Below, piece after piece: positions 14,943 to 23,829 of a stretch of DNA of 46,433 nt (position 1 is the stretch's first letter; the number at the start of each line of letters is the position of its first letter). The DNA comes from Chitinophaga pinensis. Its GTDB lineage: Bacteria; Bacteroidota; Bacteroidia; NS11-12g; UBA955. The notes beneath the pieces are model-generated. The model made no database searches. It saw only the letters and a list, made by a program, of their open reading frames with translations, and had not been told where the DNA came from. The translations under genes and the position numbers were made by a program. Location: contig CAMBXL010000016.1 in assembly GCA_945871905.1 (NCBI GenBank), forward strand, positions 1-46,433, written 5' to 3'.

Positions 14943-17153
14943 ATGGAATTAGCAACATTAGAACAAGCCAAACAACTTGGATTATTAGCAGAAGAGTTTG
15001 AAAAAATTATAGAAATATTAGGTCGTACGCCTAATTTCACTGAATTAAGTATTTATTCTGTGATGTGGAGCGAACACTGCTCTTACAAAAACTCTATTAC
15101 TTGGTTAAAAACTTTACCCAAAGATGGTCCATATATGCTAGCGAAAGCTGGTGAAGAAAATGCTGGATTAGTGGATATCGGCGGAGGCTTGGCTGTTTGT
15201 TTTAAAATTGAATCGCACAATCACCCTTCAGCTATAGAGCCTTATCAAGGTGCGGCAACTGGTGTAGGTGGAATTAACAGAGATATTTTTTCGATGGGAG
15301 CTCGTCCTATTGCTCAATTAAACTCATTGAGATTTGGAAATATACAAACAGCTAGAACCAAGTGGTTGTTGAAAGGCGTTGTTAAAGGGATTGGTGATTA
15401 TGGAAATGCTTTTGGTATTCCTACGGTTGGAGGGGAAGTGTATTTTGATGATTGTTATGAAACTAATATTTTGGTTAATGCCATGAGTGTGGGAATTGCC
15501 AAAGTGGGAACTACAATTTCAGCCATTGCAGAAGGGTTAGGAAATCCTGTTTACATTTTTGGTTCTACAACAGGTAAAGACGGAATACACGGTGCGGCAT
15601 TTGCAAGTAAAGATATTTCTGAAGACAGTATCAATGATTTACCAAGTGTACAAGTGGGTGATCCGTTTTACGAGAAATTAATATTAGAGGCAAGTATGGA
15701 GTTAATCCAAACAGGTGCTGTAATAGGAATGCAAGACATGGGAGCTGCTGGTATAACTTGTAGTACAAGTGAAATGGCTGCAAAAAGTAAAACGGGTATG
15801 GTTGTTCATTTGGACAAAGTGCCACTTAGACAAGCTAACATGAAAGGCTGGGAGATTTTACTTTCTGAAAGTCAAGAAAGAATGTTGGTCATAGTAGAAA
15901 AAGGGAAAGAACATTTGGCTGAAGCGATTTTCAAAAAATGGGAAATTACCTATTCTCAAATTGGTGAAGTAACGGATTCACAAAGAGTGCAGTATTACTA
16001 CCATGGGGAATTAGAAGCAGATATTCCGGCAGAAAGTTTAGTATTAGGTGGTGGAGCCCCAATTTATACAAGAGAGTGGGAAACACCTCAGTACTTTAAA
16101 GACATTGAAAGATACAATATTGACAATATTCCTCAAGTCGATAATTTAAAAGAGGTTGCTGAGTTTTTAATGCAACAACCTAATATTGCTTCAAAAAAAT
16201 GGATTTTCAATCAATATGACAGCATGGTTGGAACGGTGAATCAAAGCACCAATTTTCCAAGTGATGCAGCTATTGTAAAAATAAAAGGAACAGATAAATC
16301 GTTAGCGCTAACTGTAGATTGTAACAGTAGATATGTGTATTCAAATCCTCATGTTGGTTGTGCAATTGCCGTAGCAGAAGCAGCCAGAAATATAGTGTGT
16401 TCAGGCGCAAGACCAAGTGCTGTTACCAATTGTTTGAATTTTGGAAACCCTTACGACAAAGAAGTTTATTATCAGTTCAAACACAGTATTGATGGGATGC
16501 GTGAAGCTTGTTTGAAATTCAATACCCCTGTGACAGGAGGTAACGTTAGTTTTTACAACCAAAGTACTGAGGGCGTTGCAGTATATCCAACACCTACTAT
16601 CGGTATGGTTGGTATTCTTGAAAAACCAGAACATCAAACAGGACTTGCGTTTAAGGAAGAAGGAGATTTGATTTATTTAATAGGTCAGTCACAAAATGAT
16701 ATTTCTAGCAGTCAATATTTGGCAAAATACCATAAAGTTGCGTTTTCTCCTGCACCTTGGTTCGACTTAGATGAAGAAAAAAGATTGCAAGATGCTATTT
16801 ATGAGTCTATAGAAAACGGATTTATTAGTTCAGCGCACGACGTGAGTGAGGGTGGTTTGTTTGTAACACTAATGGAATCTGCGATGAACAGTCACTTAGG
16901 TTTCAGAATTCAATCAGACAATGCCTTTAGAAAAGATGCATGGTTGTTTGGCGAAGGTCAAAGTAGAGTGGTTCTAACGGTTAAACCATCACAAAGGGAA
17001 TTGTTGGAAAATCATTTTGGAACACATGGGTTAAATTACCAACACATTGGTGAAGTAAAAGGAGTTAATGCATTGATTGATGGTGAAGATTTTGGTTCAA
17101 TAGATCAGTTAAAGTCGCTTTATGACAATGCAATAGGAAATGCTTTGCTTTAA
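14943..17153 (+). CDS. purL: Phosphoribosylformylglycinamidine synthase subunit PurL
   Basis: 736 aa, the small-type PurL that acts with PurS and PurQ: FGAR + ATP + glutamine-derived ammonia to FGAM in purine synthesis. The N-terminal motif MWSEHCSYKNS and the ATP-site segments IESHNHPSAIEPYQGAATG and AAGITCSTSEMA are typical. The C-terminal half repeats the PurM-like fold (LNFGNPYDKEVYYQ, TGGNVSFYN, SAHDVSEGGL). purS and purQ are not in the window. Start at the ATG 6 nt past the -7 box. A single gene, with about 300 bp to the convergent mazG. Confidence 0.96.
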   Translation: MELATLEQAKQLGLLAEEFEKIIEILGRTPNFTELSIYSVMWSEHCSYKNSITWLKTLPKDGPYMLAKAGEENAGLVDIGGGLAVCFKIESHNHPSAIEPYQGAATGVGGINRDIFSMGARPIAQLNSLRFGNIQTARTKWLLKGVVKGIGDYGNAFGIPTVGGEVYFDDCYETNILVNAMSVGIAKVGTTISAIAEGLGNPVYIFGSTTGKDGIHGAAFASKDISEDSINDLPSVQVGDPFYEKLILEASMELIQTGAVIGMQDMGAAGITCSTSEMAAKSKTGMVVHLDKVPLRQANMKGWEILLSESQERMLVIVEKGKEHLAEAIFKKWEITYSQIGEVTDSQRVQYYYHGELEADIPAESLVLGGGAPIYTREWETPQYFKDIERYNIDNIPQVDNLKEVAEFLMQQPNIASKKWIFNQYDSMVGTVNQSTNFPSDAAIVKIKGTDKSLALTVDCNSRYVYSNPHVGCAIAVAEAARNIVCSGARPSAVTNCLNFGNPYDKEVYYQFKHSIDGMREACLKFNTPVTGGNVSFYNQSTEGVAVYPTPTIGMVGILEKPEHQTGLAFKEEGDLIYLIGQSQNDISSSQYLAKYHKVAFSPAPWFDLDEEKRLQDAIYESIENGFISSAHDVSEGGLFVTLMESAMNSHLGFRIQSDNAFRKDAWLFGEGQSRVVLTVKPSQRELLENHFGTHGLNYQHIGEVKGVNALIDGEDFGSIDQLKSLYDNAIGNALL

Positions 17154-17457
17154 CCCAGAATACGCATTAGAATTCTATTACAAATAAAAAAAGCTTCAAA
17201 CTAAAGTGCCTTCTCGATTTTATTCTTTGAAATAACTCTGCTATTACTACATCATAAAACCTTTCGAGGACACTTGATTTTATTGCCTTTTTTATTTTCA
17301 TCACTAACCCTAATACGTAATCAGGGTTTTAAAACCCAATTGTGTTTTAACAGACTTATTTTCAGATACCTAAGGTTTTTTATTTTTAAAAACACCTTGG
17401 GTATTTTGTTTTTATAAAGAATCCTATTGACGAAACCCTAATTGGCGGAAAAATGAA
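17154..17457. other. Intergenic region between convergent purL and mazG
   Basis: Holds a 14-bp perfect palindrome GGGTTTTAAAACCC (17324-17337) and an imperfect stem-loop (17367-17402, ACCTAAGGT with ACCTTGGGT plus A/T pairs). No strong T-run follows either on the coding side, so terminator function is only possible. No ORF of interest. Confidence 0.5.
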
Positions 17458-18225
17458 TTATTTCAATTTTTTAGCTTCATTCCAAAAGGCGTCCATTTCT
17501 TCCAAACTCATATCCTTCAAATTTTTGTTATTTTCTTTGGCTTTTAACTCAATGTATTCAAATCGTTTTTTGAACTTAATATTTGTTTTTTCCAAAGCAT
17601 CATCAGGATTTATATTTACAAAACGTGCGTAGTTGATTAGGGAAAACATTAAATCGCCAAATTCTTCTTCCTTTTCTTCTAAAGTTTCAGCGGTTTTAAA
17701 TTCATTGAGTTCTTCACTAACCTTGTCCCAAACTTGTTCTTTGTTGGGCCAATCGAAACCCACTTGAGCCGCTTTGTCTTGCATCCTGTATGCTTTAACC
17801 ATGCTTGATAAGGTTTTAGGGACGCCATCTAATACAGAGGTTTTTCCTCCTTTTTTCTCGCTTAACTTAATTTGTTCCCAATTTTGTTTTACCGTATCGG
17901 AATCATTGGCTGTTACATCGCCATAAATGTGTGGGTGTCTTCTAATCAGTTTGGAATTCAGCGATTCAATCACATCATTGAGGTTAAAAAGATCAGTCTC
18001 TGAAGCTATTTTAGAATAAAAAACTATATGTAAGAGGAGGTCGCCCAATTCTTTTTTAATTTCATTAGAATCTTGGTTTAGAATGGCTTCATTAAGCTCA
18101 TAAACTTCTTCAATGGTTAAATGTCTTATGGAATCAATGGTTTGTTCACGGTCCCAAGGACATTTAATGCGCAATTCATCCATTATAGTCAGTAGATTGG
18201 TAAAAGCGGTTTCGGGATTCTTCAT
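17458..18225 (-). CDS. mazG: Nucleoside triphosphate pyrophosphohydrolase MazG
   Basis: 255 aa, two tandem MazG all-alpha domains. The first has CPWDREQTIDSIRHLTIEE and EELxxE-type metal ligands in EVYELNE...KKELGDLLL. The second has EELNEF...EEKEEEFGDLMF. It hydrolyses NTPs and dNTPs to the monophosphate and pyrophosphate, clearing non-canonical nucleotides and affecting stringent-response nucleotides. Length matches E. coli MazG. The ATG lies only 4 nt after a -7 box. Confidence 0.95.
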   Translation of the reverse strand: MKNPETAFTNLLTIMDELRIKCPWDREQTIDSIRHLTIEEVYELNEAILNQDSNEIKKELGDLLLHIVFYSKIASETDLFNLNDVIESLNSKLIRRHPHIYGDVTANDSDTVKQNWEQIKLSEKKGGKTSVLDGVPKTLSSMVKAYRMQDKAAQVGFDWPNKEQVWDKVSEELNEFKTAETLEEKEEEFGDLMFSLINYARFVNINPDDALEKTNIKFKKRFEYIELKAKENNKNLKDMSLEEMDAFWNEAKKLK

Positions 18226-18229
18226 GATT

Positions 18230-18237
18230 CAAAATTA
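18230..18237 (-). promoter_or_regulatory. -7 element of mazG, 4 nt before the ATG
   Basis: TAATTTTG on the minus strand, perfect to TAnnTTTG. No good -33 at 17-21 nt. If used, the transcript starts at or just inside the start codon. Confidence 0.5.
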
Positions 18238-18489
18238 AGTTTTTTCCCAAAATAGTTGTTATCTTTAAATGATAATTTACATTTGAATTAATTACAGCAT
18301 ATTATTTAAAGCCTCAAACTTGTATTTGTTCTTATTGATAATGTGGATTTCACAGTTTAGCTCATGTAAAAATAATGTTATTAATAAAACAGAATGATAT
18401 TGTTTGAGCGCTCATAAAAAATTAACTAGTTTATAATATTATAGTTATAAGAAATCTTAATTATTGATTGGGGTTTTTTTTATTAAAAA
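18238..18489. other. AT-rich intergenic region between mazG and the thioredoxin-like lipoprotein
   Basis: About 250 bp, no coding signal seen. It contains an 8-bp palindrome GAGCGCTC near 18404. Confidence 0.4.
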
Positions 18490-18520
18490 TTTGTTATATT
18501 CAATTAATTTTTTAAATTTG
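18490..18520 (+). promoter_or_regulatory. Promoter of the first thioredoxin-like lipoprotein
   Basis: -33 TTTG (18490-18493), 19-nt spacer, -7 TAAATTTG (18513-18520). A full match in sequence and spacing. It lies inside a longer open frame that begins at 18464 and so rules out that upstream start. Confidence 0.85.
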
Positions 18521-18541
18521 ATGCCTATTATATATATACCA

Positions 18542-19486
18542 ATGAAAAAATTAAATTTATTTTTCGCAATTTTAGTTGTTACAACTGCTTTTTTTGCAGG
18601 TTGTAAAAAAGATGAAACAAGCAATGTGGATGACGATAACACTAATGGTGGTGGTTCATCGGCTTTAGTTGTTGAGAACAAACAACGTTCACTTTTGGCT
18701 TACGTTACTGCTACTTGGTGTCCTCCTTGTGGTCAAGTTGGTGGTCCTACTTTCAAAGCAGCTGTTACTGAAAAAGGAACTAACGAGATAATTGCGTTAA
18801 ATATCCAAACTTCAGATTCAAGATTAACTCCTTACTTCAAAAGACCTTCTAGCATAAATAATCAAGATTCAGTATACATTGCTCCAATTTTTTCTAGAAT
18901 TTTTGCTTCATTAAATATCCAAACAAATGCACAAGGTCAATACGGTATTCCTGCATTCTCAATGAACAATGCATACTTAGGAGGATCAAACGTTACTTCT
19001 ACAACTATGACTAATAATGCAACTACATACAACAGCAATGCGCCTGTAGTTGGGGTTGCTGCTAAAAAAACAATTTCAGGTAATACTATAACAGTTGATG
19101 TAAAATCTAAATTCTTCAAAGAAGGTTCAGGTGAGTATTTCTGGTCTGCTTTAGTAGTTGAAAAATCAGTTACGGGCTACCAAAATGTAGGTGGTGTTGA
19201 TAATCAAAACTATGAACATAAATACAATGTAAGAGCAAGTATGCAAAACGGTGAAATGTACAATCAATCAGTATTTGGATCAAGTTCATTCGCTTCTGGT
19301 ACAGTTGCGGTTGGTAAAGAGTTTACACAAACATTCAAATTGAATTATGTTAATTACTCAGCAATTAATCCTGCTTTTGGAGTAATTCAATGGAATTTAA
19401 ATCCAGCTAACACTAACGTTGCTGTTATTGTTTGGAAAAAGAATGGTACAAAATATGATTTCGTAAACGGTTTCGTTGCGGAATAA
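18542..19486 (+). CDS. Thioredoxin-fold lipoprotein, Omp28-like
   Basis: 314 aa from the ATG that opens the lipoprotein signal MKKLNLFFAILVVTTAFFAG with lipid-attachment C21. The mature N-terminus KKDETSN-DDD is acidic and flexible, as in Bacteroidota surface lipoproteins. A thioredoxin active site W59-CPPC (C60, C63) in TATWCPPC is followed by an Omp28-type region with a beta-sandwich-like C-terminal half. Probably a thiol-disulfide protein in the envelope or at the surface; redox direction unknown. Paralogue of the next gene, with the same promoter architecture. A strong terminator follows at 19506. Confidence 0.8.
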   Translation: MKKLNLFFAILVVTTAFFAGCKKDETSNVDDDNTNGGGSSALVVENKQRSLLAYVTATWCPPCGQVGGPTFKAAVTEKGTNEIIALNIQTSDSRLTPYFKRPSSINNQDSVYIAPIFSRIFASLNIQTNAQGQYGIPAFSMNNAYLGGSNVTSTTMTNNATTYNSNAPVVGVAAKKTISGNTITVDVKSKFFKEGSGEYFWSALVVEKSVTGYQNVGGVDNQNYEHKYNVRASMQNGEMYNQSVFGSSSFASGTVAVGKEFTQTFKLNYVNYSAINPAFGVIQWNLNPANTNVAVIVWKKNGTKYDFVNGFVAE

Positions 19487-19505
19487 TACATTCTTAATTT
19501 ATTAC

Positions 19506-19538
19506 AAAAGCCCTGAATTAAATTCAGGGCTTTTTTTT
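19506..19538. terminator. Terminator after the first thioredoxin-like lipoprotein
   Basis: AAAAGCCCTGAATT-A-AATTCAGGGCTTTT, a perfect 14-bp stem followed by more T. It separates the two paralogues into independent transcripts. Confidence 0.92.
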
Positions 19539-19566
19539 GTCATTATCTAAAATAAATTAATTTTTT

Positions 19567-19597
19567 TTTGGAAACCAATGTAATTTATTTAAATTTG
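19567..19597 (+). promoter_or_regulatory. Promoter of the second thioredoxin-like lipoprotein
   Basis: -33 TTTG (19567-19570), 19-nt spacer, -7 TAAATTTG (19590-19597): same boxes and same spacer as the promoter of the upstream paralogue. Confidence 0.85.
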
Positions 19598-19628
19598 TTC
19601 TTGTATAAATTATATAAATAAGATAAAT

Positions 19629-20459
19629 ATGAAAAAAATTACAATTTTAAGTTCTTTGTTTTTAGCATCAACTATGTTTTTTATTGGGTGTAAAAAAGAC
19701 GAAGTGAAAAATGATGATTCAAACTCAAACAATACAGCTTCTGGCTTAATGGTTGAAAAGAAAAACACTTCTTTAGTTTCTAAAACTACTGCAACTTGGT
19801 GTGGCCCATGTGGTGCTTGGGGTTGGACACTTTTTAATGATATTATATCATCAAATTCAGACAAGGCAATATATGTAGGATTATATGCAAGTAATTCAGC
19901 GTCAAATAAAAATGATTTGTTTTATCAAGCTTCGGCAACAACTCTTGCAAACGAATGGGGAATTAAAGGGTATCCAACATTTTCTACTAATGGTTACAAT
20001 ACGATGAGGTATTCAGGTTCTGGTGGAATATATACAACATTATCAAAGAATACAACCGACAGTGCAGTTAACTCACATACAAATGCTTCAGTTTTAGCAA
20101 ATGCTAATAATAGTTTTAAAATCGAGGGAAACAAAGTAAAAGTAAATATAACTACTAAGTTTTTTGAAGATAAAGCGGGAGAATATTATGTAGCGACTTA
20201 CCTTTTAGAAGACAAAGCTTTGAATATACAAAATGGACAAACTGGAACAGTTGAACATCATTATGTATACAGAGGTGCTTTTGATGGTAAAGTATGGGGA
20301 ACTAAAATTAACAAGATTGGTGCAAATCAAACAGAAGATTTCACAGCTGAAATTACATTCCAAGATACTTGGGTATCAAAAAACTTCAAAGTTATAAATG
20401 TGATTTATAAATTAGTTAATAATAAATACGTGTTTGTAAATGCAAACAGCACTAAATAA
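19629..20459 (+). CDS. Thioredoxin-fold lipoprotein, Omp28-like (paralogue)
   Basis: 276 aa. Lipobox FFIG-C21, mature start KKDEVKN with an Asn/Asp/Ser-rich linker. The thioredoxin motif is W57-CGPC (C58, C61), the classical CGPC of thioredoxin, in TATWCGPCGAWGW. A cis-Pro candidate lies in GYPTFSTNG (about 115-123). The rest resembles the upstream gene (KFFEDKAGEYYVATYLLED against KFFKEGSGEYFWSALVVEK), so this is a diverged tandem duplicate. Envelope location is clear; the partner is not. Confidence 0.8.
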   Translation: MKKITILSSLFLASTMFFIGCKKDEVKNDDSNSNNTASGLMVEKKNTSLVSKTTATWCGPCGAWGWTLFNDIISSNSDKAIYVGLYASNSASNKNDLFYQASATTLANEWGIKGYPTFSTNGYNTMRYSGSGGIYTTLSKNTTDSAVNSHTNASVLANANNSFKIEGNKVKVNITTKFFEDKAGEYYVATYLLEDKALNIQNGQTGTVEHHYVYRGAFDGKVWGTKINKIGANQTEDFTAEITFQDTWVSKNFKVINVIYKLVNNKYVFVNANSTK

Positions 20460-20483
20460 TCATCTATAATTTTAATATTGAAG

Positions 20484-20517
20484 AGCGCTCTGAAGTCAAT
20501 TCAGAGCGCTTTTTTTA
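20484..20517. terminator. Terminator after the second thioredoxin-like lipoprotein
   Basis: Stem AGCGCTCTGAA / TTCAGAGCGCT with a five-base loop and a T7 run. Confidence 0.92.
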
Positions 20518-20543
20518 TAGCCTTTTTTTAAAAAAGGTATTTG

Positions 20544-20575
20544 TTTGGTAAAATCTTTAAAAAAAATTAATATTG
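20544..20575 (+). promoter_or_regulatory. Promoter of the Omp28/T9SS gene, ultra-short leader
   Basis: -33 TTTG (20544-20547), 20-nt spacer, -7 TAATATTG (20568-20575, one mismatch), 6 nt to the ATG at 20582. The in-frame TTG at 20573 is part of the -7 box. Confidence 0.6.
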
Positions 20576-20581
20576 TGTATC

Positions 20582-22756
20582 ATGATTTTTCGACTCATTT
20601 CGATTTTAATTATATTCTCTTGTACTAAAGTTTTTGCTCAAAATTATTTTGCAATTAGAAATGATGGGGATATTCATAAAGGCTATTTTCTAGACCAAGT
20701 GTATGATGAAGGAACCCAAAGATTATTGACTTTTCCCTCCAATGATTTATTTTCACCAACCGTAAATATTCCCTTTCCGTTCCAATTTCATGGAACACAA
20801 TACCAACAACTGAAAGTGTCAGACAATGGTTTTTTGACTTTTAATCTATCTTCAAATCAAACGACATACAATCCACAGTCGATTCCGTCTAATTCCATTT
20901 TCGCTTTTTATAATGATTTTAAATTAGCCCAATTCCCTAATCCAAACCAAGGGTTAGGAGTGAAAGTATATGCCTATACTTTTGGTGTAGCACCGAAAAG
21001 ACAATTTGTAATTCAATATTTTGGCCTTAGTAGGTTCAATGATTCTTTTAAAACGCCAACTAATAATGCCAGTGTGTATGCTTTTGCAATCGTTTTGCAC
21101 GAAGGTAATCAAGGGCGCTTTGATATTATTTATTCTCCTTATGGTGACAGGAATTTAAAAGGATTTGTAGGTTGTAAGTCAGCGTCAGGAACTACTTATT
21201 TGGTAAATGACAGCGCCATTCAGTTGCCTCACCAGTTTAGTTTTAATAGCAGTCAATTTATTGTTTATCAATTTAATGTAGGTAGACAGTTGCAAGAAGA
21301 TGTTCAGATTTTAGATGTAAACGTCAATAAAATTTATCCAACTAATGCCATAGTGAATTTTAGTGGACGTTTAAAAAATAATGGGAAAAATGTATTGAAT
21401 TCTGTTGTGCTAAATTATGCTATTAACAATGGAGATACTATTTCTCATCAACTTTCTCAATTAAATGTTTTGCCAAATGGGCAACAGAAATACAGTTTTA
21501 ATCATCCAATTTCATGGACTAGTGGAACCGTAGGCTCTTTGAACCAAGTTAGATTTTGGACCTCTTTGCCTAATGGTAAATTAGATTCTTTGGATGAAAA
21601 CAACCAATTCCGGACCCAAATATTAAGAAATCAAAACAACAGTACGATAGAACGTAATGTCTTATTTGAACTAGCAACAGGGGCGTGGTGTGGGTTTTGT
21701 CCTGATGGTCACTTATTGCTAAAACAAGCCATTGAAAAATACGGTAAAAGAGTTGTCCCTATCTCGTATCACGAAGATGACAGTATGAGTATTCCTGATG
21801 GAAATGTTATTTTAAGAAGATATGTAAGCAGTTATCCTGATGCTTTTTTAGACAGGGCCAGTTTTTTGGGAAGTAAATCAATGTGGTTGAATGATTTGGA
21901 AAGCAGATTAAGTGTGCGTTCACCCATTGAAATTAAGTTGGTTAATAAAGATTTTAACAGCAACACCCGCAGATTAACATACACAGTTAAGGTTAAATTT
22001 GTAGATTACTACTATGGCAGATTAAGGTTAGGTGGTATCATTACCGAAGACAATGTAAGAGGAGTGGAGTCTAATAATTTGTGGAGTCAAAGTAATTATT
22101 ACAGCAGTATGCATGTGTCAGGTGGAAGTGCAGGCCCTACACACCCATTCTACAATGAAATGGAATTTATGCATGGATACAAACACCGTTTTGTTCTCAA
22201 AGAAATGTTGGGCGGTCCCACAGGTTTTGCCGGAATAATACCACAATTAGTGCAACCCAATACTGAGATAGAATATACCTTTGAAACAATATTACCCCCT
22301 GTTAAGAAGGTTTCATACCAAACGGAAAATAATACGCCCTTCTGTAGCACCATTGATGATGTTGGAATGAATGAAGGCTGTAATGTGCCCGCAAGGTTGA
22401 ATTTAATCGCTTACGTAATGGATGAAGATTCCAATGATATTTTCAATAGTCCGATATTAAATACTTTTCAAGAAAAATTGTGGGATTTAGAAAATAATAT
22501 TTCAGACATTCAATTGAATAATAATGTTTATTTATATCCGAATCCTGCAGGAAATACACTCAATATTAAATCCTCAGGTGGAGAAATGATTCTTGGAATA
22601 AAAATTAAATCAATATTAGGTAATACCATCCTGACTTATGACAATAATTCACAAGCATTAAATATAGAAAGTTTGTCGAACGGGATTTATTTTATAGAAT
22701 ACAGTTACAAAGGCCAATTGTATCAAATGAAATTTTTGGTTAATACAGCTTTCTAA
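20582..22756 (+). CDS. T9SS-secreted protein with Omp28/thioredoxin-like domain
   Basis: 724 aa. Signal peptide MIFRLISILIIFSCTKVFA before Q. A beta-rich N-terminal region (residues 20-350) is followed by a thioredoxin-fold/Omp28 domain starting FELATGAWCGFCPDG (CGFC at about 369-372). The C-terminal LYPNPAGN sorting domain ends with MKFLVNTAF. It is the third consecutive exported protein with a CxxC thioredoxin motif, but this one goes through the T9SS rather than being a lipoprotein. Its stop overlaps the stop of the convergent menC. Confidence 0.82.
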   Translation: MIFRLISILIIFSCTKVFAQNYFAIRNDGDIHKGYFLDQVYDEGTQRLLTFPSNDLFSPTVNIPFPFQFHGTQYQQLKVSDNGFLTFNLSSNQTTYNPQSIPSNSIFAFYNDFKLAQFPNPNQGLGVKVYAYTFGVAPKRQFVIQYFGLSRFNDSFKTPTNNASVYAFAIVLHEGNQGRFDIIYSPYGDRNLKGFVGCKSASGTTYLVNDSAIQLPHQFSFNSSQFIVYQFNVGRQLQEDVQILDVNVNKIYPTNAIVNFSGRLKNNGKNVLNSVVLNYAINNGDTISHQLSQLNVLPNGQQKYSFNHPISWTSGTVGSLNQVRFWTSLPNGKLDSLDENNQFRTQILRNQNNSTIERNVLFELATGAWCGFCPDGHLLLKQAIEKYGKRVVPISYHEDDSMSIPDGNVILRRYVSSYPDAFLDRASFLGSKSMWLNDLESRLSVRSPIEIKLVNKDFNSNTRRLTYTVKVKFVDYYYGRLRLGGIITEDNVRGVESNNLWSQSNYYSSMHVSGGSAGPTHPFYNEMEFMHGYKHRFVLKEMLGGPTGFAGIIPQLVQPNTEIEYTFETILPPVKKVSYQTENNTPFCSTIDDVGMNEGCNVPARLNLIAYVMDEDSNDIFNSPILNTFQEKLWDLENNISDIQLNNNVYLYPNPAGNTLNIKSSGGEMILGIKIKSILGNTILTYDNNSQALNIESLSNGIYFIEYSYKGQLYQMKFLVNTAF

Positions 22757-23826
22757 ATGTGAGGTTCTTGCATTAACAATGGATTGTCTGAAATTGCCTG
22801 CCCCATGTCTCGCCAAAGGAAACCGTTTATTATTTTGGTATAAGGGGTAAAGTTATCTTCAAATAATTTACCTGTTCCTAATCCTGAATGTTGTGTGTTG
22901 TGTTTGGATGCGGCATATTGCGCTATGGCATTCAATCCAACATTGCTTTCAAGGGCAGAGGTCAACCACCAGCCAATTTTTAATGATTCAGCTGCTTTTA
23001 TCCATTCGTCAGATTGTATAAATCCACCAACAAGATTGGGTTTTAAAACAATGTATTGTGGTTGTACAAAAGTGAGTAAATCTCTCATTTCTTCTGGGTC
23101 ATTAATGCCAATTAGTTCCTCGTCTAATGCAATGGGAATGGGAGATTCTATACAAAGTTTTTTTAATTCTTTGGTCTGTTTAGGTTTAATAGGCTGTTCG
23201 ATACTATGAATATTATACTGACTCAGAATATTAAGTTTTTCTAAAGCATTTTTGGGCGTAAAGGCACCATTCGCATCCAAACGAAGTATGGTGTTTTTTC
23301 CCTTTTTATGTTTTCTTATGCTTGCTAGTAATTCACATTCTTTCTCAAAATCGTGAGCCCCAATTTTAATTTTAATGCATTCAAACCCTGATTCAATTTT
23401 CTCAATGGCTTCCTCTTTCATTTCTTTTAAACTGCTCATCCAAACCAATCCATTAATAGGAATACCTTGTTTGCCAATGGTATAAAAGTTCATAAAAATA
23501 TGCTGTTTGCCGCCATTGCGTAGGTCAAGTAAGGCGGTTTCTATACCAAATTTGATTGAAGGAAAGAGCTTAAAATCAAAGTTCTCTATGTTTTTTCCCT
23601 TATTAATAGCTTGAACTAAATTCTTTAATTTGTCTTCATAATCAGGAATGTCATCAATACTTAATCCCGTTAAAGGTGCACATTCTCCTAGGCCAAAAGT
23701 GTCTGGAAATAAGGGATTCCAAACTTTTAATAGCCAAATAGTACGATGTTTGTATGAACCACGACTTGTAGTAGCCGGTTTTTTGAATAATAATTGGTGT
23801 TTACTTAGGGATGCTTTCAGGGCCAT
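22753..23826 (-). CDS. menC: o-Succinylbenzoate synthase
   Basis: 357-aa enolase-superfamily dehydratase that makes o-succinylbenzoate from SHCHC in menaquinone synthesis. The N-terminal capping domain has GLGECAPL. The barrel shows the catalytic Lys in KIKIG (about residue 149), metal ligands in LRLDANG, SIEQP and ALDEE, and the second Lys in VLKPNLVGG. Length is normal. Third gene of the operon SDR-menA-menC, 3 bp after menA. Its TAG stop overlaps the TAA of the opposite gene by two bases. Confidence 0.93.
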   Translation of the reverse strand: MALKASLSKHQLLFKKPATTSRGSYKHRTIWLLKVWNPLFPDTFGLGECAPLTGLSIDDIPDYEDKLKNLVQAINKGKNIENFDFKLFPSIKFGIETALLDLRNGGKQHIFMNFYTIGKQGIPINGLVWMSSLKEMKEEAIEKIESGFECIKIKIGAHDFEKECELLASIRKHKKGKNTILRLDANGAFTPKNALEKLNILSQYNIHSIEQPIKPKQTKELKKLCIESPIPIALDEELIGINDPEEMRDLLTFVQPQYIVLKPNLVGGFIQSDEWIKAAESLKIGWWLTSALESNVGLNAIAQYAASKHNTQHSGLGTGKLFEDNFTPYTKIINGFLWRDMGQAISDNPLLMQEPHI

Positions 23827-23829
23827 TTT

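Noticed and set aside
17367-17402. Stem-loop downstream of mazG as a terminator
   Set aside because: Pairing is imperfect and no T-run follows on the mazG strand; kept only as a possible structure.
18464-18541. Upstream ATG extension of the first thioredoxin-like lipoprotein
   Set aside because: A perfect promoter lies inside it and the lipoprotein signal starts at 18542.
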